Below, piece after piece: positions 1 through 5,114 of a stretch of DNA of 5,281 nt. Numbering within the stretch: the stretch's first letter is position 1; each line of letters starts with the position of its first letter. The position numbers and the translations under genes are program-made. The notes beneath the pieces were generated by a model. It saw nothing but the letters and a program-made list of their open reading frames with translations. It did not search any database and was not told where the DNA came from. The DNA is from Candidatus Methylomirabilota bacterium (GTDB lineage: Bacteria > Methylomirabilota > Methylomirabilia > Methylomirabilales > Methylomirabilaceae), in contig JACQEV010000187.1 in assembly GCA_016200385.1 (NCBI GenBank), forward strand, positions 1-5,281. Reading direction: 5' to 3'.

Positions 1-131
1 CTGCCCGATTCCTGCAGGCTATTTCGCAAACCCCGTCACTCCGGTAAGAACACAATCGCAAGTACTATCCATCGCTTACAAGGACTTTGTCAAGCCTGCT
101 TTCCTCGACAAACACTGTGGATGCTGGCGAG

Positions 132-725
132 CTAAAACCTGCGAAAGACACCAATGACTTTTCCTAAGATCCGAAAGCGCTGTTCTTTCCCAATCCGGAT
201 GGGGGCGAAGGCTTCGTTCTCGGGCGTGAGGATCACCCTCTTGGCCTCCATCTGGAAGCGCTTGACCGTGACCTCGTCATCGACCATCGCCACCACGATC
301 TCGCCGGGGAGTGCCTCGCGCTGCACCTTCACGAGCACGAGGTCGCCATCGAAGATGCGGGCGTCCCGCATGCTGTCACCCTGGACCTTCAGGAGGAAGG
401 TCTCCCCGCTTCCGGTCCACTCCCGAGGAAGCGGGTAGCTCGCCTCGATGTGCTCCTCGGACAGGACCGGTTTGCCGGCGGCTACCCGGCCGAGCAGGGG
501 GGTCGGAGCGGCGCGTTGCTCGTGGCGCAGCTCGATGGCCCGGGACCGTTTGCGCGTGCGCGTGAGATACCCGGCCCACTCGAGGCGCTCGAGGTGGTAC
601 TGGACCCCCCGGATGTAGATCTTCAGATGCTGGGCGATTTCGCGCAGCGTCGGGGAAGCGCCATGCCTGGCCTTATAGTCAGCAATGAACCTGAGAATCT
701 GGCGCTGCCGCTCCGTCAGTTCCAT
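132..725 (-). CDS. lexA: LexA-type SOS repressor / S24 self-cleaving protease
   Basis: The 197-residue product has the usual LexA length and layout. Residues 1-65 form a winged helix-turn-helix opening with LTERQRQIL. Residues 77-197 form the S24 protease domain. The self-cleavage site is Ala83-Gly84 in GRVAAG, the nucleophile is Ser118 in QGDSMRD, and the general base is Lys155 in DDEVTVKRF, matching Ala84-Gly85, Ser119 and Lys156 of E. coli LexA. LexA represses DNA-repair genes until RecA filaments on single-stranded DNA trigger its self-cleavage. The ATG has a GGAGG at 730-734 (minus strand) 4 bases upstream. The presumed recognition helix (residues 38-50, IRGVQYHLERLEW) is unlike the E. 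coli one, so its operator probably differs. The gene reads away from an attC 220 bases upstream, so it is either the gene of the next cassette or the first gene beyond the array. Identification as a LexA-family protein is secure; whether it is the housekeeping LexA is not known. Confidence 0.95.
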   Translation of the reverse strand: MELTERQRQILRFIADYKARHGASPTLREIAQHLKIYIRGVQYHLERLEWAGYLTRTRKRSRAIELRHEQRAAPTPLLGRVAAGKPVLSEEHIEASYPLPREWTGSGETFLLKVQGDSMRDARIFDGDLVLVKVQREALPGEIVVAMVDDEVTVKRFQMEAKRVILTPENEAFAPIRIGKEQRFRILGKVIGVFRRF

Positions 726-760
726 CAGCCCTCCCTTGCCTCCACCCCCTCTTCACGCTG

Positions 761-790
761 TCATTGCAAGCCGCAGGCGCGGCAATCTCA
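761..790. repeat. REP-like palindromic repeat in the lexA leader
   Basis: The sequence begins TCATTGC and ends GCAATCTCA. ATTGC (763-767) pairs with GCAAT (782-786), and GCC (770-772) pairs with GGC (776-778) around a GCA loop. It resembles the widespread intergenic palindromes of the form TCATTGCGAG...GGCAATCTCA found in many bacterial genomes. Here it lies in the transcribed leader of lexA, between the promoter and the ribosome-binding site. Copy number elsewhere cannot be seen from this window. Confidence 0.5.
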
Positions 791-825
791 CTCTTTGCCC
801 CATTACGGGAGCATCTACTACCAAT

Positions 826-854
826 ATTATACATATGACTAATAAGTCAAGCAA
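826..854 (-). promoter_or_regulatory. Sigma70-type promoter of lexA
   Basis: Read on the minus strand, a perfect -10 box TATAAT lies at 831-826. A weak -35 box TTGCTT lies at 854-849, 17 bases away. A better -35 match, TTGACT at 850-845, is only 13 bases from the -10 and is less likely to serve. The start of transcription would be near 819, giving a leader of about 94 bases before the lexA ATG. This AT-rich stretch stands out from its GC-rich surroundings. It means lexA does not need an upstream cassette promoter. Confidence 0.6.
836..849. promoter_or_regulatory. Candidate LexA operator in the lexA promoter spacer
   Basis: A 14-base dyad, TGACTAATAAGTCA, pairs as TGACT-n-AT-n-AGTCA and lies between the -35 and -10 boxes. 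LexA genes are normally autoregulated from an operator overlapping their own promoter, so position supports the call. The sequence matches neither the enterobacterial CTGT-N8-ACAG nor the Gram-positive GAAC-N4-GTTC operator, which fits the unusual recognition helix. The regulatory role is inferred. Confidence 0.45.
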
Positions 855-946
855 AAAAATTTCACGTCAGCCCAGCACTCCTCAATGGCCCACCCCCTCC
901 GCCCATCTTCAACACCCTGCCGTCCTTCCTCGATTCGAACTTGGGC

Positions 947-1012
947 GTCTAACGCCCACGCTAACCCACAGGCGCGCGAAGCGCGACCGGCGGGCGCAGC
1001 GCGAGGTTAGAC
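947..1012 (-). other. attC: Integron attC recombination site
   Basis: On the plus strand GTCTAAC (947-953) and GTTAGAC (1006-1012) are perfect complements and match the RYYYAAC and GTTRRRY core-site consensus. Inside them, CGCT (959-962) pairs with AGCG (998-1001), CCC (965-967) with GGG (992-994), GG (971-972) with CC (987-988), and CGCGC (973-977) with GCGCG (981-985) around a GAA loop. Spacers are 5 bases on the left and 4 on the right. The extra unpaired bases lie on the right arm, so the site reads on the minus strand with R' at 953-947. It lies downstream of the secreted-protein gene and would be that cassette's own attC. Confidence 0.8.
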
Positions 1013-1273
1013 GGTCATTGATGGGCCCGGATCTGCTTTTGCAAGGTCCCAGTCATACATCAGTGAGGCGAAATGGACCTAGGCATTGTCAACGTTTGCC
1101 TGCCACAGTGCTCCGTACAGATGGCAAGCGCCAGGATCGCGTCGGGAACGGTCCCAAGCACCGTCGAGCCGCTTGGCCACCATGTAGCACGTCGCGGTTC
1201 TGACGACGCGCGCGACATTGTCGGCACAGGCGATTGCAGGGGTCACGAATCGAAGGAAAGCAGCGGCGTTCTT

Positions 1274-1969
1274 TCATTTCCAGTCCAGTATCCTTGCTTT
1301 GATACAGGCTTCGGTCGTGCACGGCGGCAGGTTCGGGTTGGCGTTGTCGAACTGAACGTTCCCACACTTCAGCTTCAACTCTTCTGGACTGGCGCTGGTG
1401 AGGAGTCTCTTACACTGGGCCATGATCGCCGTTCTGAGGGCGCGGATTCCCGGCTCGACTTGCGACTTCCAAGCCCTGAGCTTCTGCATCTGGACCTGGT
1501 ACATTAGCTGCTGCTGCGTACTCGACTCGTATTTGGACTTGACGGCGTTGTGCTCGGCCAGCAGCGTGGCATTCTCGGTTTCGTAGTCTCGCTGCGTCCG
1601 GAGCATCTGCGTCTGCCTGCGCTGGCAATTCGCGTACTCGGCGCTGTTCAAGGGCATCGGATGGGACGCACAGTCCGCGTTGAAGGCTCCCTTCCTCTGC
1701 TCCCAGTCACTCTGGAGAAAATCGGAGCGTGCCTTGAGCTTCTGATCTTTCTCCTCGAGCGCTGCCTGGATCGGCTTGAGCCCATCGAACTTCTTCTGGT
1801 TGTCTGAAATCTCCTGCTCGGCCTGGTCGAGAGCGGTCTGGGCTCGGGAGAGCTTCTGGATCATCTCCGGCACACTACCGGTTGTCGACGTGTCCGGATA
1901 GGGCGAGACTTGAGCCCATACCGGCGTACTCGGGAACACGAGAAAGAGTCCAAGCAAGAGCTTCTTCAT
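1274..1969 (-). CDS. Secreted coiled-coil protein with six cysteines, unknown function
   Basis: I do not recognise the family. From the ATG at 1969 the product has 231 residues. That start is preferred over the one at 1996 because GGAGG (1978-1982, minus strand) lies 8 bases upstream and the protein then opens directly with a signal peptide, MKKLLLGLFLVFPSTPVWA, probably cut after Ala19. Residues 34-95 and 118-172 are rich in Gln, Glu, Lys and Ala with heptad-like spacing and are probably coiled coils. The mature part has six cysteines (100, 115, 186, 202, 217, 222), an even number that fits disulfide bonds in the periplasm or outside the cell. No membrane segment follows the signal peptide. 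It lies between a broken attC upstream and an intact attC downstream, so it is the gene of one integron cassette. No promoter stands out. The IS inserted just upstream may have cut it off from cassette transcription. Confidence 0.85.
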   Translation of the reverse strand: MKKLLLGLFLVFPSTPVWAQVSPYPDTSTTGSVPEMIQKLSRAQTALDQAEQEISDNQKKFDGLKPIQAALEEKDQKLKARSDFLQSDWEQRKGAFNADCASHPMPLNSAEYANCQRRQTQMLRTQRDYETENATLLAEHNAVKSKYESSTQQQLMYQVQMQKLRAWKSQVEPGIRALRTAIMAQCKRLLTSASPEELKLKCGNVQFDNANPNLPPCTTEACIKARILDWK

Positions 1970-2097
1970 GGCCCTACCCTCCCACATACTGGACACGCGT
2001 CGGGATCGGCACCTTACCTGACGGCGCCAGAATTGAGCTGGGACTTCTGCGTGGTGCCTCTCATCGTTCCTCTGTGGGCGTCTGTACGTCTAGTCAG

Positions 2098-2108
2098 TAT
2101 GACTTCCA
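2098..2108 (+). repeat. Left sub-terminal inverted repeat of the IS
   Basis: TATGACTTCCA is the exact reverse complement of the right repeat at 3586-3596. Pairing continues for two of the next three inner bases. The repeat lies 7 bases inside the inferred left edge. Confidence 0.9.
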
Positions 2109-2116
2109 CTTCGAGA

Positions 2117-2207
2117 GGCTGACCTCCGTCGTATTTCGCGGGTTAGCCTTTTGGAGACCAGAGCCGCATAATGGTCGAAACCATTAACCACGAAGCGGAG
2201 GTCAGCC
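2117..2207 (+). promoter_or_regulatory. Leader hairpins able to hide the transposase ribosome-binding site
   Basis: The 12 bases at 2117-2128 (GGCTGACCTCCG) are a perfect reverse complement of 2196-2207, which contain the GGAGG ribosome-binding site (2197-2201) and end directly before the transposase ATG. A transcript entering from outside could therefore fold so that translation is blocked, a common IS safeguard. The same upstream arm can instead pair with 2141-2148 (8 pairs including one G-U), which would free the site. A third hairpin, TAATGGT / ACCATTA with a CGAA loop, lies at 2169-2186. Pairing is seen directly; the regulatory role is inferred. Confidence 0.5.
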
Positions 2208-3458
2208 ATGAGAAAGTCTCGCACGATTTACGTCGGTCTGGATGTTCACAAGGATTCCATCGCCGTCGCCTACGCTCCCGAGGACCGCGACGCCGAGGTG
2301 CGCTACCTCGGGCCGATCGGCACCCGCCAGTGCGACATCGACCAGCTCGTGCGCAAGCTCCACTCCAAGGGGGGAGAGCTGATCTTTGCCTACGAGGCCG
2401 GCCCCTGCGGCTACGGGCTCTTCCGCTATCTGAGCAAGAAGGGCCTGCGCTGTCTCGTCGTCGCGCCCTCGCTGATTCCCCGCAAGTCCGGCGACCGGGT
2501 GAAGACCGACCGCCGCGATGCCGTGCAGCTGGCCCGCCTGTTGCGCTCGGGTGACCTGACCTCCGTGGCCGTTCCTGAGCCGGGGGACGAGGCCATCCGC
2601 GACCTCTGCCGGGCCCGCGAGGATTCGATGGCGGACCTGAAGGCCGCCAAGTTCCGCCTGGAGTCGTTCCTGCTGCGTCACGACATCCGCTACACCGGCA
2701 AGGCCGACTGGCGCCCGGCGCATCTGCGTTGGCTGGCCGAGGTCGTCTGTCCGATTCCGGCGCAGCAGATCGTCTTCCAGGAGGCCGTCCGCGCGCTCAC
2801 CCAGGCATTCGAGCGCGTCGAGCGACTCGAGCTGCTCCTGCGCGATCAGGCCTCCTCCTGGCGGCTGGCTCCCGTGGTTGAGGCCCTGCAGGCCCTGCGC
2901 GGCGTACAGGTCACCGTTGCGGTGACCACCGTCGCCGAGCTCGGCGACCTCACCCGCTTCAGCAGACCGGCCCAGCTCATGTCGTATCTCGGCCTGCACC
3001 CGAGCGAGCACACCAGCGGGGTGAACCGCCGGCAAGGCGGCATCGCCAAGACCGGCAACGGCCATGCCCGCCGCGTCATCGTCGAGGGCGCCTGGGCCTA
3101 CCGCTATCCCGCCAAGGTCTCCCGCCAGATCCAGGAACGACAGGAATCCCTGCCCGAACCGATCCGTGACATCGCCTGGCGCGCACAGGTCCGGCTCTGC
3201 CAACGCTTCCGCACTCTGATGGCTCGCGGCAAGCACCCGAACGTCGCCGTCACCGCCGTCGCGCGGGAACTGTCGGCCTTCATGTGGTCGATCGCCAAAC
3301 AGGTCCCCATCGCCCATGAACAAGGCGCGAACCATGATGTCGTTCTCAGGGATCGGGAGGGGGCGCGGCCCGGTGTACGGCGCAATCCTCGTGAACGTTA
3401 TGAGGCCGCACGGACCCTCGTGTCTCGTCAGAGGAAGGCGCCCGACGGATACCAGTAA
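2208..3458 (+). CDS. IS110-family transposase (DEDD recombinase)
   Basis: The 416-residue protein has an N-terminal RuvC-like DEDD domain and a C-terminal Transposase_20 domain. The acidic residues are Asp12 in GLDVHK, Glu63 in YEAG, and Asp101 and Asp104 in KTDRRDA. The Transposase_20 part runs from about residue 222 to 310 and includes ALRGVQ and [13 protein letters not shown], with the likely catalytic serine at 270 before the GGIAKTGN segment. These enzymes cut and exchange DNA without a terminal target duplication, guided in characterised members by a bridge RNA from the element itself. The ATG has GGAGG 6 bases upstream, partly buried in a leader hairpin. The last 40 or so residues are basic, carry no domain I know and are encoded inside the presumed bridge-RNA region. 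The frame is intact, so the enzyme may be active. It runs opposite to all the cassette genes. Confidence 0.97.
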   Translation: MRKSRTIYVGLDVHKDSIAVAYAPEDRDAEVRYLGPIGTRQCDIDQLVRKLHSKGGELIFAYEAGPCGYGLFRYLSKKGLRCLVVAPSLIPRKSGDRVKTDRRDAVQLARLLRSGDLTSVAVPEPGDEAIRDLCRAREDSMADLKAAKFRLESFLLRHDIRYTGKADWRPAHLRWLAEVVCPIPAQQIVFQEAVRALTQAFERVERLELLLRDQASSWRLAPVVEALQALRGVQVTVAVTTVAELGDLTRFSRPAQLMSYLGLHPSEHTSGVNRRQGGIAKTGNGHARRVIVEGAWAYRYPAKVSRQIQERQESLPEPIRDIAWRAQVRLCQRFRTLMARGKHPNVAVTAVARELSAFMWSIAKQVPIAHEQGANHDVVLRDREGARPGVRRNPRERYEAARTLVSRQRKAPDGYQ

Positions 3459-3533
3459 GGTGGTACCCAACCCACGGATCGCAGCATGATCAACAGTCGA
3501 TCTTACTGGCCCCGCCTCCTCTCGATCCCTGAG
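3345..3533 (+). ncRNA. Probable bridge RNA of the IS, overlapping the transposase 3' end
   Basis: Bases 3345-3365 pair with 3513-3533 over 21 base pairs, of which only two are G-U, enclosing about 147 bases. Inside, 3387-3394 pairs with 3398-3405 (a hairpin with two G-U pairs and an ACG loop), and CCAGTAAG (3452-3459) pairs perfectly with CTTACTGG (3502-3509) around a 42-base loop. In that loop GATCG (3477-3481) pairs with CGATC (3498-3502) as an alternative. An outer stem with two looped arms resembles IS110 bridge RNAs, which in the IS1111 group lie downstream of the transposase gene. The 5' arm lies in transposase codon 380 onward, so coding and RNA functions overlap. The exact ends are unknown. 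Confidence 0.6.
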
Positions 3534-3585
3534 CTTTACAGAGGAGGTGTGTAAGGAAAAAGGGGGACCGTTGGCTCTTGACAAT

Positions 3586-3596
3586 TGGAAGTCATA
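3586..3596 (+). repeat. Right sub-terminal inverted repeat of the IS
   Basis: TGGAAGTCATA is the exact reverse complement of the left repeat at 2098-2108. A consensus -35 hexamer TTGACA (3578-3583) lies just inside it and points outward, as expected for elements that form a junction promoter when circular. Confidence 0.9.
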
Positions 3597-3598
3597 TC

Positions 3599-3654
3599 AA
3601 CGTGCGGTATCAGCCGCGGCGCGGAGCGCCGCCAGCTGCATGCTGAAATTAGGC
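3599..3654 (-). other. attC: Integron attC site, R' box split by the IS
   Basis: AAC (3599-3601) completes GTCTAAC when joined to GTCT on the left of the IS, giving R' GTTAGAC on the minus strand. After a 5-base spacer, GTATCAGC (3607-3614) pairs with GCTGCATGC (3635-3643), with one T-G pair and an unpaired C at 3639. The central stem GCGGCGC (3616-3622) pairs perfectly with GCGCCGC (3626-3632) around GGA. After a 4-base spacer, ATTAGGC (3648-3654) is R'' (GCCTAAT on the minus strand), one base off consensus. The 5 and 4 base spacers and the unpaired base on the right arm match the site at 947-1012, so both read on the minus strand. This would be the attC of the amidase cassette, now interrupted. 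Confidence 0.75.
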
Positions 3655-3754
3655 AACTTTTGCTACATGCGCAACCAAGCACCGATCTCGGAGCTTGCGA
3701 CAATGGCACTTGCACTGCTGATGATTTCACCGATCGTCCGCTCGAACAGGGATC

Positions 3755-3877
3755 AGCAACGTCCAGGATACGTTTTGTGTCATCGAGGAACACCTCAGGC
3801 TCTTCCTACGCGAACCCAAGGAGGAGGTGCGGCTCGGCCCTGGTGATACCTATTCTGTCCGGCCGCGCCACCCACCA
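3755..3877 (+). pseudogene. Remnant of a cupin-domain gene
   Basis: In plus-strand frame, about 41 codons read as a cupin barrel segment: NVQDTFCVIEEHLRLF, then EEVRLGPGDTYSVRPRHP. The GPGDTYSVRPRHP stretch fits cupin motif 2 (G-x5-P-x-G-x2-H) loosely, and the preceding Glu-rich strand resembles the end of motif 1. An in-frame stop (3722-3724) lies upstream without a start, and the frame then runs antisense into the amidase gene without cupin features, so both ends are missing. It lies between the amidase stop and the amidase cassette's attC, converging with the amidase. The match is by eye and short, so chance resemblance is possible. Confidence 0.45.
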
Positions 3878-3879
3878 AC

Positions 3880-5097
3880 TCAAACTGCGGGCGCAGAACC
3901 CTCCAGCTGCGCAGCCCACGCGAGCAGGCGCTCGTCGTCCATGAAGCGCGCGACGACCTGGAGGCCGAGCGGAAGGCCATTTGCCGCCGTGCCCCAGGGT
4001 AGTGTCACAACTGGCAGCCCGGCGTGCGTCCACGGCAGCTGCATTGACGGGTCCCCGGTCGATTCCCGTCCCTCGGGTGCAGGGCCGGCCGCGGCAGGGC
4101 ACACCCAGACGTCCACTCCGGAAGCGTCCATCGCCTCGTGGATGCGGGCACGGACGTTCGCGCGATCCGCACGGATCTGTGCCGCGTCGGCGTCGCCGAC
4201 GGCCAGGCCGTCGCGAATGGCGCCGGTGGTGCGCGGACGGTAGCAATCGGCGAAGCGCGGGAACCAGCGCGCGTGGTGACGCGCCATCTCGAATTTCAGC
4301 AGGCGCAGGTGCGCAGCGTTGAGCGTCTCGATGTCCTCGAACAGCCGGACGCGCGTGGCACCGAGCCCGTCGAGCACATGTAACGCCTCTTTCGAGGCCT
4401 GCTCGAGATACGGGCCGTCGGGGATGCCGAGCACCGGCGGGCAATTCACCGCGCCGCGTCGCCACCACGCGCATAGCACGACGGCGGCGCGCTCGACCCA
4501 GGACACGTTCGACGCGAGCAGTCCGACGGTGTCGAACGACTCGGCCAGCGGAATCATACCGGCGGTGGAGATCCGGCCGTAGGACGGCTTGTAGCCGACT
4601 ACGCCGCAGAACGCGGCGGGACGGATCACCGAGCCGATTGTCTGCGAACCCAGCGCGAGTGGACAGTGGCCGGCGGCGACGGCTGCGGCCGAGCCGCTGG
4701 ACGAACCGCCCGGCGTGTGCACGAGGTTGCGCGGGTTGCGCGTCGGTCCCGGTTCGGACAACGCGAACTCGGTCGACACCGTTTTCCCGAGCACGACCGC
4801 GCCGGCGCTTCGCAGCAGCGACACCGCCGCCGCCTCCGGACCGGCGAGCTCCTCCACCGGCAGGGTCGATCCCGCGGTCGTGGGCAGGCCATCCACGTGG
4901 AAGATGTCCTTCACACCGACGACGAGACCGCGCAACGGCCCGTTCGGCGTCGTGGACACCGCCCGCTCGAGGCGCCCCACGCGTCCCGGCTCGGGCATGA
5001 GCGAACGAATCGGCGCGTCGGCCTCCTCGAGGCGCGCGAGATCGGGCCCGGTCTTCAATTGAACCTCGCCTTCAGCCCGTGGAGTGGATGAGTTCAT
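3880..5097 (-). CDS. Amidase-signature-family hydrolase
   Basis: The 405-residue protein has the full amidase-signature core. The Ser-cisSer-Lys triad is Lys63 in VGVKDIF, Ser132 in GGSSSGSAA and Ser156 in TIGSVIRPAAFCG, spaced as in malonamidase E2 (Lys62, Ser131, Ser155). GVVGYKPSYGRIS (165-177) and the C-terminal GLPLGLQVVARFMDDE also fit. Such enzymes hydrolyse amide bonds to acid and ammonia; the substrate cannot be told from sequence. It is somewhat shorter than many relatives, with no signal peptide, so it is probably cytoplasmic. The ATG at 5097 has GGAG 8 bases upstream and lies only 24 bases after the R' box of the attC at 5115-5179, typical of a cassette gene. No GatB or GatC partner is in view, so a role in Gln-tRNA formation is not supported. 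The frame and active site look intact. Confidence 0.95.
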   Translation of the reverse strand: MNSSTPRAEGEVQLKTGPDLARLEEADAPIRSLMPEPGRVGRLERAVSTTPNGPLRGLVVGVKDIFHVDGLPTTAGSTLPVEELAGPEAAAVSLLRSAGAVVLGKTVSTEFALSEPGPTRNPRNLVHTPGGSSSGSAAAVAAGHCPLALGSQTIGSVIRPAAFCGVVGYKPSYGRISTAGMIPLAESFDTVGLLASNVSWVERAAVVLCAWWRRGAVNCPPVLGIPDGPYLEQASKEALHVLDGLGATRVRLFEDIETLNAAHLRLLKFEMARHHARWFPRFADCYRPRTTGAIRDGLAVGDADAAQIRADRANVRARIHEAMDASGVDVWVCPAAAGPAPEGRESTGDPSMQLPWTHAGLPVVTLPWGTAANGLPLGLQVVARFMDDERLLAWAAQLEGSAPAV

Positions 5098-5114
5098 CCG
5101 CCTTACTCCCGGTT

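Larger units (their letters stand above)
2091..3598 (+). mobile_element. IS110-family (IS1111 group) insertion sequence inserted in an attC
   Basis: The element is about 1.5 kb, with one transposase gene on the plus strand, a left non-coding end of about 117 bases and a right one of about 140. It has sub-terminal rather than terminal inverted repeats: the left repeat starts 7 bases inside the left edge and the right one stops 2-3 bases from the right edge, as in the IS1111 group. The limits come from rejoining the flanks: GTCT on the left (2088-2091) and AAC on the right (3599-3601) restore the R' core GTCTAAC of an attC. A dinucleotide TC is present at both edges (2089-2090 and 3597-3598), so the exact cut is uncertain by one or two bases. 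There is no obvious target duplication. IS1111-attC elements that target integron attC sites are known, and this looks like a member. Confidence 0.9.

Noticed and set aside
79..89. An 11-base repeat, CAAGGACTTTG, shared with 5206-5216
   Set aside because: A few exact 11-base repeats are expected by chance in about 5 kb, and the flanks do not match.
685..1203. A 172-codon plus-strand frame
   Set aside because: It runs through the lexA promoter, the REP-like palindrome and an attC, has no ribosome-binding site and no recognisable domain.
1970..1996. The longer start (nine more codons) for the secreted protein
   Set aside because: The signal peptide and the well-placed GGAGG both point to the ATG at 1969.
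2092..2104. AGTCA-gta-TGACT as a second copy of the candidate LexA operator
   Set aside because: The half-sites are in the opposite arrangement to those at lexA, and the sequence is part of the IS left end.
2202..3584. A 460-codon minus-strand open frame opposite the transposase
   Set aside because: It mirrors a well-supported transposase gene, has low-complexity Gly/Ala/Leu/Asp content typical of antisense GC-rich frames, and shows no domain.
3616..3632. The GC-rich perfect hairpin as a rho-independent terminator
   Set aside because: No T-run follows on either strand, and it fits as the central stem of the attC.
3827..4243. A 138-codon plus-strand frame starting with GTG
   Set aside because: Only its first dozen codons look cupin-like; the rest is antisense to the amidase, so it is treated as part of a remnant, not a gene.
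3806..4474. A 222-codon minus-strand frame and several plus-strand frames over the amidase
   Set aside because: They are out-of-frame shadows of the amidase, rich in Arg, Pro and Ala and without motifs.
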